A stretch of 53,890 nt of DNA from Ignavibacteriota bacterium (GTDB taxonomy: Bacteria > Bacteroidota > Ignavibacteria > Tepidaquicellales > OLB5): the NCBI GenBank assembly GCA_003820375.1, contig RPQH01000023.1, positions 1 through 53,890 on the forward strand, read 5' to 3'. Made by a program: the position numbers and the translations under genes. A model generated the notes under the pieces. The model worked only from the letters and a program-made list of their open reading frames with translations. It was not told where the DNA came from and searched no databases. Shown piece by piece: positions 8,439 to 16,914 of the stretch (positions are counted from its first letter, which is position 1; the number at the start of each line of letters is the position of its first letter).

Positions 8439-8924
8439 TTACCGGTTTATATTATATCTACACATTGTATCCGGAAGTTCAAACTTAAATGTGTATCTGC
8501 CTTGAAGAAAACCATGCATAAAAGCCCACTGTTCTATATTATATTTGCCTTTATGAACAGGAAATTTATATTCACTCAAGGTAACATTATTTGAATCTAA
8601 GATATACATTTTAATTAAGCCGGATTTTTTAGCAAATATTTGACAGGGCATAACAGGTGAAAAAGGATTTGGAAATTCTACTGTATCTTTTGCCAGCTCT
8701 TCCGATAACGTTGATATATTGGTTGCTGAACTGAACTGTGGCTCATTATTTTCCTTATTAAATCTAATTATGTTTACTCTTTTAAAAATTATTATTTCCG
8801 GTGCAGGATTTGCAGATGGTTTATTTAAAAAAGGAATTAAGAATAAAAGCAGAGCAGTATTTTCTGCAATCAATAATATAAAAAGCAATAAAGCAACAAC
8901 GGTTTTTTTATTATTAAACTTCAT
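8439..8924 (-). CDS. secreted or membrane-anchored protein with an NPFSP-type domain
   Basis: The 161-aa product has a basic start and a long hydrophobic segment (about residues 9-33) that serves as signal peptide or anchor, then a low-complexity linker and, from about residue 84, EFPNPFSPVMPCQIF followed by a beta-rich stretch ending near GRYTFKFELP. The PNPFSP element is the start of the domain that serves as T9SS sorting signal in this group. Here the usual C-terminal KKM-x-L-x-K is absent, so export by T9SS is uncertain. It lies 39 bp after a related gene (8964-9392), and the pair looks like diverged paralogues. Function unknown. Confidence 0.65.
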   Translation of the reverse strand: MKFNNKKTVVALLLFILLIAENTALLLFLIPFLNKPSANPAPEIIIFKRVNIIRFNKENNEPQFSSATNISTLSEELAKDTVEFPNPFSPVMPCQIFAKKSGLIKMYILDSNNVTLSEYKFPVHKGKYNIEQWAFMHGFLQGRYTFKFELPDTMCRYNINR

Positions 8925-8963
8925 AGTTCTTCATTTACAACAGAAACGAGAAATATATTTAAT

Positions 8964-9392
8964 TTATTTTACTATTAATGCTTTGGTAGACTTTGCCCCT
9001 TCTTTAGTAAATGTCTCAACGTAATAAACTCCTGATTTTAGTCCTTTCATATCCACATATTCCCACCAATCAAACCTATATGCTCCCGGTGGAATTTTAT
9101 TCCATATAAAAGTGACAATGAGTTTCTGAAGTTTGTCCGTAATGTTTATTGTTAAAGCCGTTGAATCATAAGTATTAATTTTTGCAGAAAAATCCCGCAT
9201 AGAAGGACTAAAAGGATTAGGGTAGTTTACCTTTATTATATGATATTTTATAGAATCTATATTCTGAGTTAATATTATTAATCCTTCCTTTTCAGAATGG
9301 AAAATAACAGTATCGCTTGAAATGTTATAATATGAAGCATATGAAATTGTATAATATAAAAGAATTGTTAATAAAAAAATTAATACTTTCAT
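8964..9392 (-). CDS. small secreted protein consisting mainly of a T9SS-type sorting domain
   Basis: The 142-aa protein has a signal peptide (about residues 1-19, ending SYAS) and then only about 35 residues before NYPNPFSPSM near residue 56. The rest resembles a T9SS C-terminal domain with an enlarged middle (DFSAKI...IPPGAYRFDWW), ending MKGLKSGVYYVE...STKALIVK. A cargo with hardly any passenger domain is unusual. Its ATG overlaps the stop of the 67-aa gene (ATGA), so the two are coupled. Possible roles are a surface patch protein or a decoy or partner for sorting; none is shown by the sequence. Confidence 0.68.
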   Translation of the reverse strand: MKVLIFLLTILLYYTISYASYYNISSDTVIFHSEKEGLIILTQNIDSIKYHIIKVNYPNPFSPSMRDFSAKINTYDSTALTINITDKLQKLIVTFIWNKIPPGAYRFDWWEYVDMKGLKSGVYYVETFTKEGAKSTKALIVK

Positions 9393-9592
9393 TTAGCTAT
9401 TTCCTTTTTCTTATTTTCAATTTTATTAAGAACAGGCAACACAACTGCAAAAATTATTGCCAGTTGGAATGCGGTTTCCAATTCTATATTGTTAGCATTG
9501 TGGAATATTAAATTATATAGATAGGTTATTCCTGCGGTTACAATAAATACAACTGCAAATGTAATTAAAAACTTTGAAATGAATGTTTTCAT
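9389..9592 (-). CDS. small two-helix membrane protein
   Basis: The 67-aa protein has two hydrophobic segments (about residues 8-28 and 41-56) and a basic C terminus (NKIENKKKEIAK), predicting both ends in the cytoplasm. I do not recognise the family. It begins 6 bp after the CysZ-like gene and overlaps the following secreted-protein gene by 4 bp, so it is real and part of an operon. Confidence 0.6.
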   Translation of the reverse strand: MKTFISKFLITFAVVFIVTAGITYLYNLIFHNANNIELETAFQLAIIFAVVLPVLNKIENKKKEIAK

Positions 9593-9598
9593 ATTAAA

Positions 9599-10362
9599 TT
9601 ATTTTGATAAATCTGATAAATTTGATAAATCTGAGAAATTCTTTTCATAATACAATCTTGTTCCCGCCACCACAAGCAGCGGTTTCATGAATACATTTAC
9701 AACGGGTAAAAACATCATAAGAAATGCCATTGCGCCAAAGCCATAAGTAACCATACCGCCTGATTGAGCTGATTTTAATTTAGTTCTGAAAGATGCCAGT
9801 TGTCTTGTCAATGGATAATCAAGGAAATCCAATGCATTATAAAAGAAAGAGAAAATTGTACCAAGCGTTACTGATACAACATTACCTGCAATTGGAATCA
9901 GGTTAATGAGGAAAAAAATAAATAATCCTGTAAAATAAAATAAAAGCTTTTTCAACTCACCTGTAATGCTTACATACACATCTTTCCAGAAAGTCAATTC
10001 AGGTGCTTTGTAACCGCAAACTTTTTCTTCTACGATTTGGGATATGGATTCATTAAATGGAGCGGTAATTATTCCACCGAACACAATAAATGCGAGGTAG
10101 CATATAAATAAAACGATAATAACGCCCAAAATTAAAAGCACAATATGGAGAAACTGCGCCCAGAAGGTAACGGTTGGTTCGTTAACTCCTGTCCATTGCT
10201 GTATTGCATTTATTAATCTGCTGTAGGTGAAAATAAAAATACTCCCATAAATTATTAAGTTAATAATTATGGGAGTAATAGAATATAAAATCAGTTTCGG
10301 AAATCTAAAGAACAGCCCTATACATTTGAAAGGGTAGAAGAAGCCAAAAAAAAATTATTCAT
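9599..10362 (-). CDS. EI24/CysZ-like membrane protein with an apparent frameshift near the start
   Basis: From GTG at 10141 a 180-aa product with four hydrophobic segments is open (GGIITAPFNESISQ, LINLIPIAGNVVS, FLDYPLTRQ, FGAMAFLMMFLPVVNVFMKPLLVVAGTRLYYE). These are typical of the EI24/CysZ family, whose members import sulfate or have unknown transport roles. The frame stays open and family-like for another 66 codons upstream (GFFYPFKCIGLFFRFPKLIL...) but lacks an ATG. The expected ATG at 10362 lies 1 bp after the upstream stop and behind AGGAAG, yet reads out of frame because of a nine-base A/T run at 10346-10354. Ten bases would restore a protein of about 254 aa. This is a sequencing indel, a broken gene, or slippage. 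The C terminus (DLSNLSDLSK) is made by a 9-bp tandem repeat. Confidence 0.75.
9605..9640. repeat. four 9-bp tandem units at the 3' end of the CysZ-like gene
   Basis: Units of TGATAAATC with small variations run in frame across the end of the gene and encode the D-L-S-(N/K) tripeptide repeats at its C terminus. Similar 9-bp arrays occur at 49333, 53593 and 53775. Confidence 0.7.
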
Positions 10363-10363
10363 T

Positions 10364-10825
10364 TTATTTTTTCTTCCTATGTTTTTTTAACCAGCTAAGA
10401 CCAATAACATCTTTTTCTCTTCCGGCTTTTGTTTTTGTAAAAATTAAATCTTCGTAAGAAAGATAATTAACTTCATTTACATTGAAAAACTTCCCAACAT
10501 CTCTTCTTTTATATGCATCGGTAAACTTAAGACCCCCAACCCCTGTCAATATATCAATTCTTACAGGTCTATACCCAAGCTGCAGCACAAGATCATTATT
10601 TGTTAATTCATTTTCCTCTAATGGTATGTTTCCAATACCAAATTCGTTTAGTGCTTTAAATGCTTTACCGGCATTTCTATTTGTGTTATTAATCCAAATA
10701 TCTATATCTTCCGTGAAAAGAGGACTTGAATGAAAAGATACTGCATATCCACCTATAACAAGATATTCAACTTTATGTTTGTTTAATAACTTTAATAACT
10801 CTTCGTAATCTGGGTACTCTTCCAT
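10364..10825 (-). CDS. nucleotidyltransferase-fold protein (MNT/DUF6036-like)
   Basis: The 153-aa protein has the nucleotidyltransferase signature VIGGYAV near residue 23 and TEDIDIWI near 38 (two metal-binding aspartates); the third acidic residue is in VRIDILTGV near 90. All three are present, unlike the protein at 7765-8259. The C terminus is a basic tail (KKHRKKK). Its 5' end overlaps a 65-aa gene by 53 bp; the only Met before the motif is at 10825, so the overlap seems real. Small-protein plus nucleotidyltransferase pairs of this type are widespread and usually considered toxin-antitoxin-like. It lies 1 bp upstream of the CysZ-like start. Confidence 0.78.
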   Translation of the reverse strand: MEEYPDYEELLKLLNKHKVEYLVIGGYAVSFHSSPLFTEDIDIWINNTNRNAGKAFKALNEFGIGNIPLEENELTNNDLVLQLGYRPVRIDILTGVGGLKFTDAYKRRDVGKFFNVNEVNYLSYEDLIFTKTKAGREKDVIGLSWLKKHRKKK

Positions 10826-10970
10826 AAATTAGTTTGAGATAATTTCTTCTCATAATATCCAGAGCTTCTACTCTGGCAGAAGGCGATACTCTTCGCCAAT
10901 ATTTAATATCTGCCTTTTCCTGTTCAGCAAAGTTTCTGAATACTTTTATTTTCAGTTTTCTCTTAGGCAT
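10773..10970 (-). CDS. 65-aa small partner of the nucleotidyltransferase
   Basis: The 65-aa basic protein has KIKVFRNFAEQEKADIKYWRRVSP-type N-terminal two thirds and ends PRLRRVIKVIKQT. The pattern (F)-x-x-x-EKAD-x-x-YW-x-x-x-(S/T)P-x-x-R-x-(E/L)-x-L-x-x-(M/L)-R is what I know from small proteins encoded directly before MNT-type nucleotidyltransferases. It overlaps that gene by 53 bp in another frame. It lies 37 bp downstream of metK. Antitoxin or subunit role inferred. Confidence 0.72.
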   Translation of the reverse strand: MPKRKLKIKVFRNFAEQEKADIKYWRRVSPSARVEALDIMRRNYLKLIYGRVPRLRRVIKVIKQT

Positions 10971-11007
10971 ATAATCTCAAATAATCCGAATAATTTGATA
11001 AATCTAA

Positions 11008-12147
11008 TTATATTTTCTTAAACAACTCAATAAAATCCAGCTTTTCCCATGTGAAATCTTTATCGTTTCTTCCAAAGTGTCCGTAGTTTGAGGTTTTCCT
11101 GTAAATAGGTCTTCTCAGATCTAATCTTTCGATAATTCCTTTTGGAGTCATATCAATTTCTTTGTGAATGAATTTAGCTATTACCTTATCATCAACTTTA
11201 CCGGTTCCTTCAGTATTGATGTAAATTGAAATTGGCTCAGCAACTCCAATAGCATAAGAAACCTGTATTAAGCATTTATCAGCAAGTTTTGCAGCAACAA
11301 TATTTTTGGCAATATGTCTTGAGGCATAAGCAGCGCTTCTATCAACCTTTGAGGGGTCTTTGCCTGAGAATGCACCGCCGCCGTGAGGAGCTGCTCCTCC
11401 ATATGTATCTACTATAATTTTTCTGCCTGTTAAACCTGAATCACCATGCGGTCCGCCAATTTCAAATCTGCCTGTTGGGTTAACATAATACTTTGTTTTT
11501 CTGTCAAGAAGTTCTGCGGGGATTACATTATTGATTACGCATCCGATAACTTCTTCTCTGATTCTTTTTTGTGTTACATCACCGTCATGCTGTGTAGAGA
11601 CAACTACTGCATCAATTCTTAACGGCTTTCCGTTATCATCATATTCAACTGTAACCTGAGATTTTGAGTCAGGTCTCAGCCAGGGCATTAATTTCAGATT
11701 TTTCTTTCTTATATCAGCTAATTTTTTTACTAATGCATGTGCATAAACAAGAGCCATCGGCATGAGTTCTTTAGTCTCGTTAGTTGCATAACCAAACATC
11801 ATACCCTGGTCACCGGCACCACCTTTGTCTACACCCATTGCAATATCAGGTGATTGTTTATTAATAGCTGACATTACATTTATTGAATGATAATCGAACC
11901 TGTAATCGCCTTTAGTATAGCCGATATCTTTTACAACATCACGCACTACTTTTTGTATATCAACATAATGATGAGTGGTAATTTCGCCGCCCACCAATAC
12001 AAGTCCGGTTGCGCAGAATGTTTCGCATGCTACTCTTCCGGTTTTATCATGTGCCAGTATATCATCCAGCACTGCATCTGATATCTGGTCACAGACTTTA
12101 TCGGGATGTCCTTCACTAACGGACTCTGATGTAAAGAAATAAGACAT
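11008..12147 (-). CDS. metK: S-adenosylmethionine synthetase
   Basis: The 379-aa enzyme makes S-adenosylmethionine from methionine and ATP in the cytoplasm. Motifs are [20 protein letters not shown] at the start, [16 protein letters not shown] near 111, [16 protein letters not shown] near 236 and [19 protein letters not shown] near 256; all catalytic residues visible in these motifs are intact. Length matches the bacterial family. A strong ribosome-binding site AGGAG lies 8 to 12 bases before the ATG. The 149-bp upstream leader holds a small CGCAG/CTGCG hairpin but nothing I can identify as a SAM riboswitch. It follows the large iron-sulfur protein gene on the same strand. Confidence 0.97.
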   Translation of the reverse strand: MSYFFTSESVSEGHPDKVCDQISDAVLDDILAHDKTGRVACETFCATGLVLVGGEITTHHYVDIQKVVRDVVKDIGYTKGDYRFDYHSINVMSAINKQSPDIAMGVDKGGAGDQGMMFGYATNETKELMPMALVYAHALVKKLADIRKKNLKLMPWLRPDSKSQVTVEYDDNGKPLRIDAVVVSTQHDGDVTQKRIREEVIGCVINNVIPAELLDRKTKYYVNPTGRFEIGGPHGDSGLTGRKIIVDTYGGAAPHGGGAFSGKDPSKVDRSAAYASRHIAKNIVAAKLADKCLIQVSYAIGVAEPISIYINTEGTGKVDDKVIAKFIHKEIDMTPKGIIERLDLRRPIYRKTSNYGHFGRNDKDFTWEKLDFIELFKKI

Positions 12148-12296
12148 GTAGTTCTCTCCTGGTTATTTATTATAATTCCGAACGCAGTGAAGCACTCCCT
12201 GCGATCTATAAAAAAAATAAAATTTGTGTTTTTGTGTAACGAATTTACAAAAGAATTGGGAAAAATCACAGGTAATTTTGTTTATCTTCATAAAGA

Positions 12297-14291
12297 TTAC
12301 TTAATTGAATCCCAGGTTAATTCTGCAATATCCTTAACTTTAACATCTTCCTGTTTACCCTTCTCTTTCACACCGTCATTCATCATTGTCATGCAGAACG
12401 GGCATGCTGTAGATATAATATCAGGATTTACGGATAATGCTTCTTCGGTTCTTTCGATATTTACTTTTTTGCCGATTTTTTCTTCCATCCACATCCTGCC
12501 TCCGCCTGCACCGCAGCATAATCCCTTATCACGTGAACGTCTCATCTCAACCTGCTCACCTTTATTTACCAGGTCAATAATATCCCTGGGTTCGTCATAA
12601 ATATCATTGTATCTTCCTAGATAGCATGAATCGTGGAATGTTACTTTGCTGTCTATCTTTTTATTGTCGTCAATTTGAATCTTGTTTTCCTTAATCAGCT
12701 CGTTAATAAATTCAGAGTGATGTACTACTTCATAATCGCCGCCGAATTGCTTGTATTCATTTCCTATAGTCTGCAGGCAATGAGGGCAGGTGACAAGTAT
12801 TTTCTTGAATTTATATTGTTTTAAGGTTTCAACATTTTCTTTTATCAGCATCTGTGCAAGGAATTCATTGCCTAATCTCCTTGCCGAATCACCGTTGCAT
12901 TTTTCCTGTGTGCCAAGTACTGCATAATTCACTCCTGCTTTATTAAGTAATTGTGCAACCGAGCGTGATACATTTTGGTATCTTGCATCAAAAGCACCTG
13001 CACATCCTACCCAGTATAATATATCAAATTCCTGTTTATCTGCTGCAAGAGGAACATCTATACCATCTGCCCATCTTAACCTGTCTGATTGCGGGAAAGC
13101 CCATGGTGCGCCATTGTTTTCCATATTGCTGAATACAGTCATTACTTCCTCCGGGAATCGTGATTCACTTTGCACGAGGAATCTTCTCATATCAACAATA
13201 GCATTCACATGCTCTATGTTTACCGGGCATTCTTTAACACATGCCATACAAGTTGTACACGCCCATAACTCGGGGTCAGTGATGTAATACTCCGAGACAA
13301 GCTTATGTTCCTGTACTTCCGATGGCATATCAATATTTTTCACAAGGTATGGTGCCTTTTCATTTGTCCTGTCCCTTGTATTCATTATTATCTTACGCGG
13401 TGAAAGCGGTTTGCCTGTAATATTTGCAGGGCATGCTGCAGTGCATCTCCCGCATTCGGTACAGGTATAACCGTCAAAAATATTTTTCCATATAAGTTGT
13501 TCGGAATCACCGGCTCCTAAGAAAACGTTCTCATTATCAAAATTTATCTCTTCCGTCTCAAGTGTTTGCGGTCCCAGTTTTGAAAAATAAACATTAGGTA
13601 AAGACGTTATAACATGAAAATGCTTTGAATAAGGAAGATAATTCAGGAAAAATAAAACTATTACAACATGTGCCCACCAGGAAATTGCATATACAATATC
13701 TGCATAGCTTGCTGAGAGTACCGGTGCAATTAATGATGAAATGTAATGAAACTTATAGTAGTTTGCATATTCGGGATGTAAATGAATTTTAGCAATGTTA
13801 ACACCAAACATTGTTATCATTACACCAAGAATCATAAATAATATGATTGCTGCATCTTTATTTGTATGTCCATCTCCCTGAAGCCGTTTAGGATGTGTAA
13901 CATATCTTCTGAACAATGCAAAGAGAACAGAGAGAATGACAAGAAGGCCAAATGTATCCTGAGAAGCAAATAATATTTTTGAAACTGGTCCGAGAATCGT
14001 TAAGGAGAATCCGGAATAAAAGCCTTGAATGAAAGCTTCAATAACTGCTGTTAACAGCGTAACAAATCCCCAAAATATAAATGCATGCATAATTCCCGGA
14101 ACAGGGTCTCTTAATATTTTAGTCTGAGCTAAACCTACAGTTAAAACTCTTTTTATTCTTTTCCAGGGTTTATCAAAACGGTTTTCCGGCCGCCCCAGCT
14201 TAACAAACGATATAATCTTTTTTAAATTAGAAAGGAAGAAAGATATTGCTGCAAGAAAAAGTAATATGAATAAGTAATTCTGTATTGTCAT
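12297..14291 (-). CDS. membrane iron-sulfur/haem oxidoreductase, ETF:menaquinone oxidoreductase (EMO/FadF)-like
   Basis: The product is about 664 aa. The first 240 residues contain about six transmembrane helices with histidines in MHAFIFWGF and SWWAHVVIV that could bind b-type haem, as in NarI-like subunits. Two 4Fe-4S cluster motifs follow: CTECGRCTAACP near residue 278 and CTTCMACVKECP near 346. Two CCG domains of the HdrB type then hold WVGCAGAFD...EKCNGDSAR...CPHC and DSCYLGRYN...CCGAGGGRMW...CPFC. This order is that of the membrane oxidoreductases that pass electrons from electron-transfer flavoprotein to menaquinone in fatty-acid oxidation. No etfAB or acyl-CoA dehydrogenase genes are in the window, so partner and direction are inferred. 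ATG at 14291 is preferred to a TTG at 14300. It is 149 bp upstream of metK. Confidence 0.88.
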   Translation of the reverse strand: MTIQNYLFILLFLAAISFFLSNLKKIISFVKLGRPENRFDKPWKRIKRVLTVGLAQTKILRDPVPGIMHAFIFWGFVTLLTAVIEAFIQGFYSGFSLTILGPVSKILFASQDTFGLLVILSVLFALFRRYVTHPKRLQGDGHTNKDAAIILFMILGVMITMFGVNIAKIHLHPEYANYYKFHYISSLIAPVLSASYADIVYAISWWAHVVIVLFFLNYLPYSKHFHVITSLPNVYFSKLGPQTLETEEINFDNENVFLGAGDSEQLIWKNIFDGYTCTECGRCTAACPANITGKPLSPRKIIMNTRDRTNEKAPYLVKNIDMPSEVQEHKLVSEYYITDPELWACTTCMACVKECPVNIEHVNAIVDMRRFLVQSESRFPEEVMTVFSNMENNGAPWAFPQSDRLRWADGIDVPLAADKQEFDILYWVGCAGAFDARYQNVSRSVAQLLNKAGVNYAVLGTQEKCNGDSARRLGNEFLAQMLIKENVETLKQYKFKKILVTCPHCLQTIGNEYKQFGGDYEVVHHSEFINELIKENKIQIDDNKKIDSKVTFHDSCYLGRYNDIYDEPRDIIDLVNKGEQVEMRRSRDKGLCCGAGGGRMWMEEKIGKKVNIERTEEALSVNPDIISTACPFCMTMMNDGVKEKGKQEDVKVKDIAELTWDSIK

Positions 14292-14374
14292 AGCAAGCAA
14301 TTTATATAAAAAAGACTAAACTATAAAGGCATAGTTAGGCTGTCACAAATTCAGAAAATGATTAAAATGCCCTC

Positions 14375-14418
14375 AAAAGTGTTGTATTAAGATGAAAAAA
14401 GTGTCGTATTAAGATGAA
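14375..14418. repeat. two adjacent 22-bp direct repeats in the divergent control region
   Basis: Positions 14375-14396 and 14397-14418 each read AAAAGTGT(T/C)GTATTAAGATGAA with one difference. They sit between the oxidoreductase gene (minus) and the SPOR lipoprotein gene (plus), 55 bases before the latter. This is a plausible activator or repressor binding site. A TAATTTTG at 14435-14442 resembles a Bacteroidota -7 element but no clear -33 element accompanies it. Confidence 0.5.
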
Positions 14419-14472
14419 TTTACCTACTTGTATTTAATTTTGCTAACAATTATTTTCCATTATATATCAACC

Positions 14473-14925
14473 ATGAAAATTAAAATCCTGTATGTATCTG
14501 CAATAGTATTTTCATTATGGATTTTCGGTTCCTGCAATTCAACCGGTTACGAAATAGAAGAAGTGGACGATTATTCTGATTCTTCAATTATCGCATCAAA
14601 GAATGAAATTAAGCAGGAAGTAGAACAGCCAAAAATTGAAATAATTACAGATCCGGCAATTAAAAACGAAACTGAAAGTACCGAGAATAAAACAGCACCC
14701 CAGCTTTTTATTGTTCAGTTTGGAGCTTTTGTATATGAATCGAATGCTTTATCATACACAAGAAAGATAAAAGATGTTTTGAAGATTAATGTATATTGTA
14801 ATTTAATCAATGGAATGTATAAGGTAAGAACAGACAAGTTTAATTCAAGAAACGAAGCAGATTTAGTTCTTGCAAAAGTAAAAGAATTAGGTTACGAAGG
14901 TTTTATAACCGATCCGGTTAAATGA
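14473..14925 (+). CDS. SPOR-domain lipoprotein, block 1
   Basis: The 150-aa product begins at the ATG at 14473, giving a standard signal peptide with lipobox FGSC (Cys at about residue 21). An acidic linker follows, then a SPOR domain (about residues 75-150) with FIVQFGAFVYESNA...YKVRTDKFNSRNEADLVLAKVKELGYEGF. SPOR domains bind denuded peptidoglycan, so the protein probably links outer membrane and cell wall. It precedes two predicted barrel proteins, and the whole three-gene block is repeated at 16915-19014, where the SPOR gene shares domain order and the motif FIVQ-(F/I)-GAF. Starts further upstream would place a long non-signal stretch before the signal peptide. Confidence 0.82.
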   Translation: MKIKILYVSAIVFSLWIFGSCNSTGYEIEEVDDYSDSSIIASKNEIKQEVEQPKIEIITDPAIKNETESTENKTAPQLFIVQFGAFVYESNALSYTRKIKDVLKINVYCNLINGMYKVRTDKFNSRNEADLVLAKVKELGYEGFITDPVK

Positions 14926-14981
14926 TGTTTTTATTATTTCCGGAACTCAAAACAAATTCATATTGTTGCCTAATCAATCCT

Positions 14982-15863
14982 ATGAAAAAAAAATACTATT
15001 TAGTTTTAATTTTTTTTATCATTTTATTTTATTTATCCGGATGCAAATCTGTCACATATGATTATCAGGAACCAACGCAATCTGATACATTAAAAGTAAC
15101 CAAAACTGATTCAACCGGGCATATACATTCTAATAAATCTGCTGCACCCGTTAAAAATTATTTTATTCGTTCATCTCCCGGATTCACATTGCAGATAAAC
15201 GGCAATTATAATATCGGATTGAGCGAATTAAATGCGAATCTTGGCACAAATCAACAGGTGTTTCAGTTTGAGGATGGGCAGAATTTCGGCACCCGAAACG
15301 GTTTCGGATTTTATGTTACCGGTAAAAAACCATTCATGAACTATGATAATGTGCGTTTGGTATTTATAGGTGCGGCCAATTTTTTTTCAAACTATAAATT
15401 CTCTTCAAGGGCTTCAGATGACGGGAAAATCAAATACCAGGTTTTTTCTCTTGGGGCAGGATTTGAAAACAGCTTTACACCAAGCTTTAAGATTAAGCCG
15501 TATCTGGGTGCGGCTGTCCTGATAAATGCAATTACCGGTCAAGCTTCATATATAAACGATGATACGGTTTTTACAGATGTGACATTTAAACCAAGCTTTA
15601 GAGTTGGTGTAACGCTCTCAGCAGGTATGGAATATCTTTTTTCCGATAAGATAGGCTGGAATTTCGGGGTTAGTGTAACAAGCGCAAATCTTCTTTTTAA
15701 ACAATCTCATATTTCCGATAACACCAATGAGGTTTATGTAAGAGACAGAAGGAGATCTGATATGAAATTATTTTTAAGCGGTTATAAACAGTTTTTATTT
15801 ACTTCGTTTTACTCGGGTATCAATATTTATTTTGGAATTAAAGAGAAATCTTTCAGATTCTAA
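14982..15863 (+). CDS. outer-membrane barrel family member 1 (lipoprotein)
   Basis: The 293-aa product begins at ATG 14982 and has a lipobox YLSGC with the Cys near residue 21. A Ser/Thr-rich linker leads to a beta-rich domain (about 65-293) with SPGFTLQINGNYNIGLSELN at its start and the family elements FGTRNGFG, YQVFSLGAGFENSFTP, KPYLGAA, FRVGV, SANLLFK and GYKQFLFTSFYSGI-N-IYFGIKEK. Four genes here share these elements. The pattern of amphipathic strands ending in an aromatic-rich strand suggests an 8- to 12-stranded barrel or surface lipoprotein. Family function is unknown to me. It is 56 bases after the SPOR gene. Confidence 0.72.
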   Translation: MKKKYYLVLIFFIILFYLSGCKSVTYDYQEPTQSDTLKVTKTDSTGHIHSNKSAAPVKNYFIRSSPGFTLQINGNYNIGLSELNANLGTNQQVFQFEDGQNFGTRNGFGFYVTGKKPFMNYDNVRLVFIGAANFFSNYKFSSRASDDGKIKYQVFSLGAGFENSFTPSFKIKPYLGAAVLINAITGQASYINDDTVFTDVTFKPSFRVGVTLSAGMEYLFSDKIGWNFGVSVTSANLLFKQSHISDNTNEVYVRDRRRSDMKLFLSGYKQFLFTSFYSGINIYFGIKEKSFRF

Positions 15864-15875
15864 TTAACTTTATAT

Positions 15876-16700
15876 ATGAGAAGACTGCATAAATATATTG
15901 TTTTGATTTTTCTGGTTGTTTTAACGCTCCCTTTTTATTCTCAGGATAATACACCTAAAATAAAAAGGGTTATGCTTGTTAAAACTTCACCTGATTTTAC
16001 CTTTCAAATAAATGCGAATTATAATCAGGCGATGGGACAATTATCAGGTACATTTAACGATGATTTTCAATCAGATCAGTTTATACAAGGTAAAAGTTTG
16101 GGTGCAGATAAAGGATTAGGTCTAAATGCTACCGGTAAACTTAAATTGGACCATATGGGTCATTTCAGATTTATTTTTTCAGGTCAGTACAACAAAATAT
16201 CTTCGTATTTTTTTGGAAAAAAAACCGGAGTTGCGGATGTCGGAAAGAGCAATTTTAATATCTTATCTACAGGAGCTGGATTTGAAAATAACTTCACACC
16301 AAATCATAGAGTGAAGATATTTCTTGGTGCAGAAGCTCTTGTTAGCTGGATTAATGGTAAGGCAACTATTTGGGTTGAAAACAGAGGAGGCGAACCATAT
16401 AAATATGACCTTGATATATTAACAAGTTTCAGGTTAGGCGGTGTGATTCATGGCGGGGCTGAATATTCAATTAACAATACTACGGCATTAAATCTTGGTT
16501 TTAATATAACTCATGCAAATTTGCTGTTAAGAAATTCCGGGAATAATGACAACAATTTATATGAAATTCCATTGATAGATGACGACCCGGATTCACCCGG
16601 TACATATGCAGGAAAGAAAAACTTCACTTTTCTCACTATATCGGCCGGAGTCAGTTTTTATTTTGGAGTTTATGAAAAAAGATATTTGTTAACTAAATAA
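15876..16700 (+). CDS. outer-membrane barrel family member 2
   Basis: The 274-aa protein has a Sec signal peptide (about residues 1-22, FYSQ) and no lipobox. It carries the same family elements as its neighbour: SPDFTFQINANYN near residue 38, GADKGLGLNATGKL, STGAGFENNFTP, VKIFLGAEAL, SFRLGG, THANLLL and SFYFGVYEKRY at the end. It starts 12 bp after gene 1. Lacking a lipid anchor, it is more likely to be an integral outer-membrane protein than its lipoprotein neighbour. Function unknown. Confidence 0.75.
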   Translation: MRRLHKYIVLIFLVVLTLPFYSQDNTPKIKRVMLVKTSPDFTFQINANYNQAMGQLSGTFNDDFQSDQFIQGKSLGADKGLGLNATGKLKLDHMGHFRFIFSGQYNKISSYFFGKKTGVADVGKSNFNILSTGAGFENNFTPNHRVKIFLGAEALVSWINGKATIWVENRGGEPYKYDLDILTSFRLGGVIHGGAEYSINNTTALNLGFNITHANLLLRNSGNNDNNLYEIPLIDDDPDSPGTYAGKKNFTFLTISAGVSFYFGVYEKRYLLTK

Positions 16701-16729
16701 ATTTCAATAAATAAGGTTTTCAGTTTTTT

Positions 16730-16763
16730 AAAGCTGTCCTTTAATTATAGGACAGCTTTTTTT
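16730..16763 (+). terminator. terminator ending block 1
   Basis: Perfect 11-bp stem AAAGCTGTCCT (16730-16740) and AGGACAGCTTT (16749-16759), 8-base loop, then a T run on the plus strand. It separates the two SPOR/barrel blocks into two transcription units. Confidence 0.9.
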
Positions 16764-16914
16764 GTTGTTTTTAGCTTAAAATTCAAATATTTCTATAACT
16801 ACCTTGTTTTATTGTAGATACTTGGACCAGTTAAGATATTGCTTAAAGAAAATTTTTCATACCTCTTGTTTTTATTTTATTTATAAGTTATTTTTACGTA
16901 AATATAAAAAAGCC

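Noticed and set aside
12148..12296. metK leader as a SAM riboswitch
   Set aside because: Only one short hairpin is visible; the conserved cores of known SAM riboswitches were not recognised.
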